Source of the DNA: Tiliqua scincoides
Taxonomy: Eukaryota; Chordata; Lepidosauria; Squamata; Scincidae
NCBI RefSeq assembly: GCF_035046505.1
Contig: NC_089822.1
Coordinates: 127,840,807-127,904,806, forward strand
Direction: 5' to 3'
Length of the DNA stretch: 64,000 bases
Both the position numbers and the translations under genes were made by a program. Position 1 is the first letter of the stretch; every line of letters begins with the position of its first letter. Below the pieces are notes generated by a model. That model was not told the DNA's origin and ran no database searches. It saw only the letters and a program-made list of their open reading frames with translations. Of this stretch, positions 11,019 through 20,932 are shown one piece after another.

Positions 11019-11536
11019 GGGTGCAATCCTGAGGCACCCATGGGCCAGCGCAAGTCCCGTAAGTCATGTTTGCACCTCCTCGGGAGGAAGCCGGGCCAGT
11101 GCATGGAGGTGCGCCGGCTTGCGGAGGCTGACACAAGCCTCCGCGCCGGCTTCCTCAGCGAGGCTTACGTCTGGGGTGGGCGGGGAGGAGGCGGGAGGGA
11201 GGCATTCCGGGGGGGGAGGCTGGGCAGTGGGCCGCCCTGGGGGTGGGTGGGTGGGTGGGTAGTGGGAGGTGGGGCTGGGATCCAGCTTTTATACTGGATC
11301 CCAACCCTTGTACCTGGGGAGTTTGGAGAGGCGTGAAGCTGCTCCGCTCTCCTTGGATTTGTGCCACCTCAGGAGGTGGTGCAAGTCTGAGGAGACCCAT
11401 AGGGGAAAGGGTGCCTTACCTGGAGGGTAGAAGTTTCCCCTTGCCTCTGGCCAAGCCACCTTGGGCCCCTATCCTGCGCTGGATACAGCGCAAGCCTCTT
11501 GGCTTGCCTGTTCCAGAACAGGGTAGGATTGCGCCC
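11019..11536. mobile_element. MITE family C, GC-rich
   Basis: The ends GGGTGCAATCCT and AGGATTGCGCCC are inverted and match the termini of families A and B. The interior is GC-rich with a GGGT run near 11243 and the blocks GGGCTGGGATCCAGC and GTGCCACCTCAGGAGG, which recur in the copy at 62420-62712. No transposase frame is visible. Confidence 0.75.
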
Positions 11537-12635
11537 TAAGATGTATATGAGATATACATATAAGATGTATATGTATATGCGCTCTCAATAATAATGTGCC
11601 AGGTATGGCACCTTGAACTGCGAAAGAAGGGTGTGATAAAAATGTAATTATTACTAAAGAATATTAGTGGATGACATACTCCCCAAACATGCATGTCTAT
11701 ATGAGTATTGTAGAAGCATTTACTTCTGCTGAAGAATGTACCTAATTTCTCTCACACTGACTATTTACATCAGCGTGAGTATTTTGCACTCTCTTCTTCA
11801 GGTTGTAGAAAATGGCACCTTCACTAGGTCATTTTCCTGTGGAGATGAGAACCCTGGTTGAAGACTAAGTAGGTGGAGAAGACATTTTGGGAGGGGTGCA
11901 GCAGCAAGCACACAGTCAGCACATGGAGCTCCTCACTGCTATGCACAATACACAATTTGAGGCAAGCAGTACAGCTGCTAAGTGGGCTGTTATCTTTGCC
12001 TTGCAGGAGCAACGCGGGCACCCTCGTGGCTTCATGAATGTCTGATCCAGGCAGCTGCACGCTGCAGATTCACAGAGCCAGCTCTGAGGTGAGAAGCGGG
12101 AGACGGGACAGGCGGGTCGCTTATCAAGAGCCAGATGGGCAGTCCCACCCATGCCATGCTGGGACTGAGAACCAGAGTGCAAAAAATGGGCATTCTTGGA
12201 AACCAACCTGAAGGGAAGGCTGCTGGCTGCCATTCAGCCCCACTTGTTGCTTTGCTGCAAGTGTGGGGTCCTCAGAGTTTTAGAAGTGTGTTCACACCTG
12301 CACCTATAATTCTTTTTCTTTCTCTTGCCATTCACTGCATGGTGCTCACTGCATGTTCCCCATATGCATGCACTTCTCTGTTTTAATGATGTTTCTCCAG
12401 AGTAATTGTGGAATTTCCCACAATTCTATCTATGTGCTGCTCTGTATTTTTGATGCAGCAAACCAGGAGTTCTTCCTGCATCAATATCCCCACGCATTGG
12501 CTAGGGAATGTTATATAATGCACACACTCAGTTCACACAGCGCTCTTGCTGGGCCTATTACACCTTGCTGTGGTGTTGCCCTGGACCTTCATCTTGTAAG
12601 TGAAGACTGGCATTGATGGTCTCCGAGGGAGAAAA
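11537..12635. other. No gene recognised
   Basis: There is a TATATG-rich patch near 11545-11580, followed by unique-looking intergenic sequence. No exon was recognised. This is a plausible position for a non-coding 5' exon of NFE2, but no splice donor stands out. Confidence 0.35.
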
Positions 12636-12830
12636 TGAGCATAAGAAGATGCCTTACACTCAGTCAGACCATTGGTCAATCTAGACAATTGCTGTCCACT
12701 CCAACTGCCAGGACCATTCCATGGTCTCTGGCAAGGTCTTTCCCAGTCCTGCTTACCTGCCGAGATCATTTAACTAGATATGCCAGGAGCTGAACTTGGG
12801 GTCCTTCTGCATGCAACGCATATGCATTGT
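12636..12830 (-). mobile_element. tRNA-derived SINE (family E)
   Basis: Read on the minus strand this matches the forward copy at 28255-28440. It carries CTGAACTTGGGGTCCTTCTGC (reverse of the box B end of the tRNA head) and GATGCCTTACACTCAGTCAG (reverse of the 3' body). Confidence 0.7.
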
Positions 12831-12889
12831 CATTGAGTAACAATGCCTTTCCCCCGAAAAATGTTGCATGCTTCCAAGTGCAACATTGA

Positions 12890-12985
12890 GGGCACAAGCC
12901 TAACCAGGTCTACTCAGAAGTAAGTTCTATTTTGTTCAATAGGGCTTACTCTCAGGAAAGTATGGTTAGGATTGCAGCCTCAGTT
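12890..12985. mobile_element. MITE family B copy
   Basis: This is a roughly 90-bp near-palindrome: CCTAACCAGGTCTACTCAG, AAGTAAGTTCTATTTTG, then AGGGCTTACTCTCAGGAAAG and GGTTAGGATTGCAGCC. The family recurs at 13068, 15303, 23815, 23898 and 43307. Confidence 0.75.
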
Positions 12986-13067
12986 TGGCCCCAAGCAGAG
13001 CATTTTAGGTGCTGCTGCTGGATTGTTTTGTGTTGTTTCAGAAAGGTGTAAAGAAAGATTGATTTCA

Positions 13068-13160
13068 GCTACAATCCTATCCACACTTTCCTGGGAGTAA
13101 GCCCCACTGACTATAATGGGACTTACCTCCAAGTAGACACACATAGGATTAGGCTCTTAA
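13068..13160. mobile_element. MITE family B copy, diverged
   Basis: CAATCCTATCCACACTTTCC, GGGAGTAAGCCCCACTGA and CACATAGGATTAGGCTC show the family B plan in reverse order, with more divergence than the 12.9-kb copy. Confidence 0.6.
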
Positions 13161-13635
13161 TGGGGAACTTGTTTTCCTGTAATCGTTCATGAGTTTTAAC
13201 CCATTTTCTTTTTTGACTGAGTTTTTATTTTTATTTTTTGTAGGCATGCTAAGCCATGTGGCAGCATATAAAATAGATTAAATAAATTGCATTTAAATAT
13301 ATGCAATTTTAAAATTGCAAATTGACAGACCAAATCTCAACGGAAAGTTTCAAAAACCAAACCACGTGGGAAGTCTGCCAGACTGAAATGCTAGATGAAA
13401 TCAGTTAGAATGGTTTGCTAGACCAAGCAAAGCAGAGATACATAGTTGGCTAATAGGGCATCTTCCTCCCTGCAAAGCAAGTGCCTGGTTTCTGAAATCT
13501 TCACAAGTAGTAGCTGCCAAAATCTGAACCTGAGAATTGAACTCAGAACCCTAGGATTCTTAGGAAAGAGGAAATATTCACAATACAGAGTGGTAATATC
13601 AGCTCAGTCCCATTCTTTTCTTTTTCACATTGCAG

Positions 13636-13707
13636 AACTTTGCTGTCACGGCTGATTTTGGGGGGACTCTGCTGGAGCAAACGCTGGGCAGGGTCCGGCT
13701 TGACAAA
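13636..13707 (+). other. NFE2: NFE2 5' UTR part of first coding exon
   Basis: A good splice acceptor (TTTCTTTTTCACATTGCAG, ending at 13635) precedes this stretch. It leads without a break to the ATG at 13708, so the first coding exon probably begins here. Upstream non-coding exon(s) were not found. Confidence 0.6.
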
Positions 13708-16700
13708 ATGCCACCCTGCCCACCCCAGCAAGGATGGACTCGGGGTACCTTCCTCCCCTTGTACAATCCTCTGGCAGGGGGAGAATCTGGGTCACAGGGG
13801 GAGATGGAGCTCACCTGGCAAGAGATCCTGTCCATCTCAGAATTACAGGTAAGCGTGGGACTGCCACGAAGTCAAAGGGTTAAGAGCAAGTAATAGGGAC
13901 AACTTTGTGGAAGGAATGACGTGCAGTCACTGCCATTAACTAGGATCTGAAGCTAAAAGGAGAGTTTTTTTTTTTCTCTGCATGTACCACAAGCATAGGA
14001 GCAGAGGTGGTGAGGAAGGATGAGCAGAAGTGTTTTTTATTGCACTCCTCCCTTTATAGGCTAACAAAACACTTCTTTCCCAGAGATCCTGGTTCTTTCT
14101 TTCCCAGAGGTTCTCTTTCCCTGATCCATGTCTCTCCACTTCAAGGACCACTGTTGAATCTGAACCCCAGTATCTCCATGAAATAATTATGACATGTGTC
14201 AGATGATAGGTTATTGTGGGTGTTTTTCCTGAGTGTTGAAGACAACTTGATAGAGGGATTCAACTGGTTATTTTTGTTGTTTTCAATAACACAATTGCTT
14301 ATAGAAGTTTTGTAATGAATGTTAATTGAACCCCCAAAATACAATAATTGATATGCATTTATGAAATGAAAGAGGGATTGCTACTCACTGTACACCCAGT
14401 TCTTACTTTACATGGGGAAGGGGATGTTACATTTTTGAAAAGCACCAAAATATTTTGACCATAAGATGTGTCTATGCTGCCAACTGAACATGCAGGAACA
14501 CATAGGAAGTTTGACCATGTTATTCCAAAAATGTGCAAGAATAAGTTAGGTTTTGGTATTTATTTATACAGGTTTAATCCAAGGCGGTTTACATAGGCAG
14601 GCTGTTCTAAAACCCCGTAGAGATTTTTACAATTGAATAGTTCTAGTCTTTCATAGAACTCCTCCTTCCAGGTGGATTCCTTCCTGGTCTGGCCTCTCTC
14701 TGGCCCTTCGCCTCCCACGCTCCACTTGATGGCAACTCCTCTCTGCCACCTAGGGTCAGCTCATCAGTATATCAGTGTGTGGTCAGTTCTCCGGTACTTC
14801 TGGTTATTTCGAACTGGCAGCCTCAGATCTTCAGGCATACAAGGCAGCAGGTCTACCAGCTGAGCCAGACCTCCTGCCCTCCTGGTATTAAACAAGCATG
14901 GTCTTTAAAAAAAAGTCTGAATCAGACAAGAGCACACGGAGAGATGGGTGTATATCCTTTCATCTCATTTTCTCCTCTGGTAAACAGGTTTTGAAGGTTT
15001 TTGTTTTAGAAACCTGCAAAAACTGTTTGACCAGAGACAACAGTGAGACAAATGTACAAGTACTGCATAACATGATAAATGATGCCCCTCTCAGATCACT
15101 TTCAACTTTCTTTAAGTCATTGTTCATTTCCACCCTAAGGTTACTCATACAATTTCAGAGTGCCAAGAGTAGAAAATGTAAAATCACCCCACTAAAGCAA
15201 GTACTATATAGAAAAATATCAGGATAGTCTAGCATTTACCAAATTTGGAGAGGAAGAGAATGAAGTATTTGCAGTATTTCCTTGCCTAATTATACCTAAC
15301 TTGCATTGCAATCCTATCCATGTCTACTTAGAAGCATGACCGTTTGAGTTAATGGGACTTTTTCCCAGGGAATTGTGCTTAGAATTTCAACCTTAAAAAT
15401 GCAGCATGAGGTAAGACTTGGTCTGACAATATTATATAGATGTGTACTGTAAGAGTATTTCTCCCATTTTTCCCCCCAAACAGAACAAACTTTTATTTAT
15501 TTAATCATAAGGCAAAATGTAGCACCATTATATAAAATTCACAGTATAATATAAACAAGCAATAAATTATTAAAACATAGTGGATAAAATCATAAATAAT
15601 ATTACATTATATGAGCAGTTACTAAGTGACTAGACCTATGGCCGAATATCTAAATCATTTAACCATTGGACAGCCTGGTATAGTTCTTGCACAGAGCCAG
15701 AATACCTTCTAAGGGGGCATTCCATTGCAATGTGATGTAAAGTTTATTGGACATTGCTGCAGTAACAATTAGGATTATCAAGCAACTCTCATTTGAATTT
15801 CCAATATTGGCACCTGCCATGGTTAGTACAAATCCAGTTAAGTGTTGAAAGTTCCTCCTTGGAAGATCAAAGCCATAGGGACATTGCACTGGATCAGGCA
15901 CTATATTAAACAGATCTGGGTTGGAAGTTGCCCACTCCCAATATCATGCTGTCTCAATATCAAAGTCTTCTCTGACTAATTGCTGTCCAAATTTCCAGGA
16001 GGGATTCTGGGATTTAAGTCTGATTATTTGATCATTACAAGCCTCATGTATAGGTATGGTTTGCCTTACATTTCTGCCACTCCCTTTTTAAGGCTAGTTG
16101 TTTTCTAAGATGTGGAGGTGGTATATTAGATACTGGTACTTTCCAACTGTTGATTTGATGGTTTCTAATTTTAACCTCATAGTGTGATTAAGGGACTCTG
16201 TGTCCCTTAGGACTGCACCCTAGAAGGCAATCTTGTCTAGGAGTTTAAGTCAAGTGTTTATTCATAGTCAACAGCTGCTGTTTGAGTTAGGTTAGGGCAG
16301 TGTTCCTCAAACTGTGGGTCGGGACCCACTAGGTGGTTCACAAGCCAATTTCAGGTGGGTCCCCATCCATTTCAATATTTTTTTTAACTTATTAGACTTG
16401 ATGCTACCATGGTAGGTGACTGCATCTGGGGAAGTGTTACAGCTCTGTATTTTTAACAGGCTACTATGTATCTGCTTTTAACAATGATAGTCAATGGGAC
16501 TCACTCCTGGGTAAGTGTGGGCAGGATTGCAGCCTAGGATTATTAAAAATTTTCCTGCTTGATGATGTCACTTCAGGTCATAAGATCATTTCCGGTGGGT
16601 CCTGACAGATTCTCATTCTAAAAAAGTGGGTCCCAGTGCTAAGCATCTGAGAACCACTGGGTTAGGGGATAAAGGTGAAGCCAGGAAGACCTCAGTTAAA

Positions 16701-19700
16701 ACCTTTCCTCTACCATGAACCCTCACTGTCCTGCTGTCATCTCCATGGCTGGGGCCCACCCCTCCTCCCAGGAGGCAGGGCTCCCTCTCACAAGTTGAGG
16801 GCCCTCTCAAACTTACTGCGTGGAGGAAGATGATGTTGAGTCCAGAATAGAGGCTGAGTTAGTCCATTTATTGCAGTTAAGGATTTTACATCCACAAGGG
16901 GGGCTTTGTTACATCACAAGGCCTCCCCTGGCTCACAGTCTTCAGGTTGTGCAACAGCAATGTCGCTCGCAGCAGAGGGGTGATGCAGGAGTTGTCTGCA
17001 TGCCAGCCCACAGCTTGGGGGCTGCAATGGTTGGCCTAAAGCAGCTGGCAGCCTCTCGGCCCAGCTGGAGGACTCCCCAACCCAGGGGGCACAGAGGTCT
17101 GAGGCTCCTGCACCCTCCAAGACTACCAGGAGTCTTCCCCTCCTCAAGCTAGGGTACAGGCACCCCTCGTTGAGGCTTCTCAGCCCTTCAGGGCTGGGTA
17201 AAGGCAGCTTGACAGGCCAGGGACCACTCTCCCCTCCCTGAGCCACCCTCCCTAAGCAGGATCCCAAAGAGGAGCAACCTCTTCCTATGCCTGCCGAGCT
17301 CCTTATGAAGCCAGTAGCTGGCCCAGCCAGCCAGCCAGCCAGCCCCACCCTTTCCAGCCATGTGACTGGTCAGGTCCTACTCCTGGGAAACTTCCTGCCT
17401 GGGAGCTGGATCCAGGCTATACTTGCTCCACTCCCCTACTCCTGAGGACCCCTTACTCCCAAGGAGGCCCCGGTCATGGAACCGGGGCTGGGCCCGGGCG
17501 ACACCTGCCTAAGCAACCATCTCAGCCTCACTTACATACCCCCCATACACAATGAGAGGATCATAGTGGCTTACCTTACAGGGTTGTTGTAAGGGTAATT
17601 TCTACACTCTGCAAGTGCTGTAGAAATAATGGGTCTTATTTATTGCTAGCTAGGTTGCCACCTAAAGGTGAGTGCTTGAACCATAGTCCCTGCTTCCATT
17701 GTGAGCTCAGAATTTTCAAACATGCAAATATTGGGCAGAGGGGAGGAAGAGGATTGGTTGTCTTTGTTGCTGATGTCACAGTATCCTTACACTGCACATT
17801 GGGAGAGGCTTCTTGTTATTGGGGGAGCTGACATTTGGGGGTCTGTCTTCCGGGTGAAAAAGCTATGTGGGGAGACCTTTGATCTATCAGCTTCTTGCAT
17901 CTCAATTTTGATGGTTGTTTCTCTCTTCTCCCTCCCTTCCTCCTGCCTATGCCAAAGAGGTTCAGGAAGTGGTAGACAGAGCCACTTAGGGACATCTGCA
18001 ACAGACAATGTAAACAAATTCAGTTCAGTTCCCAGAAAGACCTGGAGGCAGACCTAGAAAGCATTTCCTGCTCCCTTCTTTCATGCCTTCCAGAGACATA
18101 CAGTTCTGCCTCTGTGCCTTTGACATGGGGCCCCTACACTGCACCCAGGGACAAAGCACTAAGAGAATCTACCACTTCTTAGTTCTTTTTCTGCTAGTAT
18201 TAAGCAAGCTTGCTGCTGGATTTCAATCACCAGATGGAGAAATAACACAAATGGAGGTCTGGCTAAGGCAGCAGCTCATGACATGCATGGGGGTTTAGTC
18301 CTTCCATGGAGGTGTGGACCAAGTTCCACTTGAAGGGTGGCAGGTATCCATTACACACAGCTGCCTCTTTAATCTCCACTCCTCCAATACACTGCCCCAT
18401 TCAGCACCTGACCCTGGAGAAGTGAGGTGGGGGGAACATGGTGCACAATGGAGGATCTGTCTGATGAGATGAATTGCCCTTTTGTTCAGAGGGGGAATGC
18501 TATCAACCCATCCATCTCCGCCAGGCAGGCACCTGTGCAGTCCTCTACAACTCCCCTCCTATCCCGCTACTCTTGCAGTCTTCAGCTGAGAGCTAAGTGC
18601 CAACAGGAGGCACTGCAACAAGCAGGAGAGGCCTTGGGACTGAGTACTGGAATGGGGGGGGGGGAGCTGCTGAGTGACAAGCTGGGCAAATGATGAGCTG
18701 GGCAAATAACATATATGGAGGGGACAGCATGTTGGATAGAACACTCAACTAATGAGATTCTTATTGTATATAGGAAAAAGCAAGAGGGGCACACAACCTG
18801 CCATTGGCTGAGTTAGAGATGGAACTGGGGGAAGCATTGGGGTTCAGGGACTTGGTAGCTAGGGAACAGCCTGGTCTAGGAGCCAGAACTCTGGAGTTGT
18901 ATTCCAATTCTGCCATAGAGGAAGCTGCCACAGATTGAGACTACAAGGCCATCTAGCTCAGTATTGTCTACACTGGAGGGCAACAGCACTGGCTCATCCT
19001 TGAAGCAAATTGTATGTGTGGCAGATGGAGGGAGCGGTGAATAGATATTACTTCTCCACTCCACCCTGTAGACCACTGCAGATTGAGCCAGGATCCTTCC
19101 CTGCCCCTTTCTCTATGCAGGCCCTTTAATCAAAGCAGAAAATGCAGAGGGCACTAGGATCACTCCCAGCATGCTCAGCATTCCTGCTTCATTTAAAGAG
19201 CTTGCATAGAGGGAAGAGTGAGCCCTGTGATGGAAGGATCAATGTGAGGGAGCCAGTTGCACTGGGAGGATTGGAACAGAGCAACCCTGCCTCCTTAACC
19301 TTCTCCTGTGGCTCTAAAGCAGGAAATGCAGAGCATGCCAGGATTGTCCCTACCATGCTCCACATTTCCCCTTGTTTGAAGAGCTGGTAGAGGAAGGCAC
19401 ACAATCACTTGTTCCGCAAGTGTTATTTAAACAACACAGGAGATGCCAGAAGCAATCCTGGTTTACTTCAAGAGCCTGTACAGAATAGGCAGCAACTGTG
19501 ACCCTGCACATGCCCGATCTCGTCTGATCTTGGAAGCTAAGCAGGATCAGGCCTGGTTAGTACTTGGATGGGAGACCGCCTGGGAATACCGGGTGCTGTA
19601 GGCTTATACCATAGTCTTTCGAGACTGAAGGTTGCCAACCAACCATTTGTACAGAATAGTGCACTGACTGGGGACTGGCACTGGTGGAGCAGCAGGTGGC

Positions 19701-20932
19701 GCTTTTGGGCTGCCTCAAGTCAGCCAGCTCTGACTGGCAGTGGCTCTTCAGGATTCCAGACACAGTGGGGCTTCCCAGGCCCTACCTGAAGACCTGATTC
19801 ATTAGGGAATGAACCTGGGAGTTTCTGCATGCACGCACAACATCTCTACCATTGATCCTCCTCAAAGGAGATATCGGCCTTTGAGCCATCCCTGTTTAGG
19901 GAACACCTGCTATCTCCACTCAACCTGCTTCTCTCATCCCTGCAGGGCCTTGATATGTCAAGTGAGAGCTGCTATGACTCTGCAGTGTGTGGCCACGCAC
20001 AACAGATGGTACCGGCTCCTGCTTACGGACCATGCACAATGATGGGCAGCAGTGCCGTTTCCAGCTACAGCCATCCTACTCCAGCATATGAGCATCCCTA
20101 CCAAGAAACTCTGCCAGCTCCTTGTGCTGTCTACAGCTATACTGGCATGCTCATTTCTTCTTCACTGGAGTCTCCAGGAACTGCCACCCTGGGTGGATGT
20201 AAAGGGCTACCAGGGGACTTGACCAATGGTTATGTACCACAGGGGCCTTGCAAGACCCAGGAGGACTTGGAGTCAGACTCTGGCTTGTCTCTCAATTACA
20301 GTGATGCAGAGTCCCTGGAAGCAGAGGGGCTGGAGCGACCCGAGTATACCCCTCTGTACCCCATGGACCATGCACAAGCCTACCCAATGTTGCCTCCTAT
20401 GCCAGAGATGCCTTTCCCCAACCCACATCCAGATCCTTTAGAGAAGGGCAGGGGCCCACGTGGGGAGTTGGCTGGCAGTAGGGATGAGCGTCGAGCCCTG
20501 GCTATGAAAATTCCTTTCCCTGTGGATAAGATCATCAACCTGCCTGTGGATGACTTCAATGAGCTGGTGTCACGCTTTCCACTGAACGAGCCCCAGCTGG
20601 CTCTGATCCGTGACATCCGCCGCCGTGGCAAGAACAAAGTTGCAGCCCAAAATTGTCGCAAGCGCAAATTAGAGACACTGGTACACCTGGAGCGGGAGTT
20701 GGCTGAGCTGAGCCGGGAGCGGCAGCGCCTGTTAAGGGACCGTGGCGAGTTTGACAGGACTCTGACACTCACCAAGCAGAAGCTGGGGGCGCTGTACCAT
20801 CAAGTTTTTTGTATGCTGCGCGATGAAGCTGGGAATACTTTCTCCCCTGAGGAGTATGCACTACAGCTCACTGTGGATGGTGGTGTCTTCCTTGTGCAAC
20901 GCACAAAGCAGCCAGATAACACCACCGAGTGA
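13708..20932 (+). CDS. NFE2: NF-E2 p45 (NFE2), CNC-bZIP transcription factor
   Basis: NF-E2 p45 pairs with a small Maf protein and binds Maf-recognition elements in erythroid and megakaryocyte genes; it acts in the nucleus. The coding exons are 13708-13848 and 19946-20932, joined in phase 0 (CAG|GTAAGC to CTGCAG|GGC), giving 375 residues against 373 in human. The start MPPCPPQQ matches human MSPCPPQQ, and exon 1 ends in the conserved [17 protein letters not shown]. Exon 2 carries [15 protein letters not shown] (about 159-172), the CNC block [20 protein letters not shown] (about 234-253), the basic region [17 protein letters not shown] (about 272-288) and then a leucine zipper. The segment between residues 50 and 155 differs strongly from human and contains no PPxY motif. 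The 6.1-kb intron holds a solo LTR and several transposons. HNRNPA1 lies convergently downstream, as in human. Confidence 0.97.
14558..14882 (-). mobile_element. tRNA-derived SINE (family D)
   Basis: On the minus strand it starts GGGCAGGAGGTCTGGCTCAGC, a tRNA-like head with box A, continues through GAGGCTGCCAGTTCGAA (box B) and ends at AACCGCCTTGGATT...ATAAATAAATACC. The copy at 52521-52955 has the same plan, including AGGCGGTTTACATAGGCAGG on the plus strand. It lies in the NFE2 intron. Confidence 0.75.
15303..15396. mobile_element. MITE family B copy
   Basis: GCAATCCTATCCATGTCTAC, CTTAGAAGCATGACC and GGGACTTTTTCCCAGGGAA follow the family B order. Diverged copy in the NFE2 intron. Confidence 0.55.
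15480..16190 (-). repeat. Probable LINE 3' region, family not identified
   Basis: This AT-rich stretch opens with TTTATTTATTTAATCATAAGG and has a long stop-rich minus-strand region. It looks like a high-copy squamate repeat from memory (GGATTATCAAGCAACTCTC, CATAGGGACATTGCACTGG). I cannot name the family. It lies in the NFE2 intron. Confidence 0.35.
16298..16659. mobile_element. hAT-like non-autonomous element with perfect 8-bp duplication
   Basis: Starts CAGTGTTCCTCAAACTGTGG and ends CATCTGAGAACCACTG. GGTTAGGG flanks it exactly on both sides (16290-16297 and 16660-16667). The interior includes CTTGATGCTACCATGG and GATGATGTCACTTC, found again at 25854-26100. It has no coding frame. It lies in the NFE2 intron. 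Confidence 0.9.
16817..17530 (-). mobile_element. Solo LTR (fossil), gypsy-like or retroviral
   Basis: A 714-bp GC-rich block begins TG and ends CA on either strand. It is flanked by the 5-bp repeat CTTAC at 16812-16816 and 17531-17535. On the minus strand an AATAAA signal lies shortly before the 3' end, as expected for R/U5, and a (CAGC)n run occurs near 17325. No internal element sequence or second LTR is present, so it is a recombined solo LTR. The 5-bp duplication favours Ty3/gypsy but does not exclude an endogenous retrovirus. The exact duplication suggests a moderate age. It lies in the NFE2 intron. Confidence 0.7.
17545..18900 (+). other. NFE2 intron, no recognised feature
   Basis: Apart from a short SINE-tail-like patch (CTTACAGGGTTGTTGTAAGG, about 17573-17592), I see only unique-looking intron sequence and a G run at 18653-18664. 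No exon signals stand out. Confidence 0.4.
18905..19130 (-). mobile_element. tRNA-derived SINE family E fragment
   Basis: AGGAAGCTGCCACAGATTGAG, CCATCTAGCTCAGTATTGTC and CAGCACTGGCTC are the 3' body of family E on the minus strand, as at 12636. The tRNA-like head is degraded. Confidence 0.55.
19489..19647 (+). mobile_element. 5S rRNA-derived SINE, copy 2
   Basis: This 159-bp element begins GCAGCAACTGTGACCC, continues with nearly the whole 5S rRNA (CCCGATCTCGTCTGATCT, GGAAGCTAAGCAGG, GTTAGTACTTGGATGGGAG, CCGGGTGCTGTAGGC) and ends with ATACCATAGTCTTTCGAGAC plus GAAGGTTGCCAACCAACCA. The 12-bp repeat TGTACAGAATAG flanks it at 19477-19488 and 19648-19659. The 5S internal promoter elements look intact, so Pol III transcription is possible. 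It sits 299 bp before the second NFE2 coding exon. Confidence 0.93.
19665..19860 (-). mobile_element. tRNA-derived SINE family E fragment
   Basis: CTGACTGGCAGTGGCTCTTC, CCCTACCTGAAGACC and GAATGAACCTGGGAGTTTC with CTCTACCATTGATCC are the body and reversed tRNA head of family E. It is close to the 3' splice site of the NFE2 intron. Confidence 0.6.

Noticed and set aside
1-13000. COPZ1 or miR-148b, expected next to NFE2 by human synteny
   Set aside because: I found no COPZ1-like exon and no match to the miR-148b mature sequence on either strand.
16820-17348. Open frames of 110-144 codons
   Set aside because: They fall entirely inside the GC-rich solo LTR and have no recognisable product.
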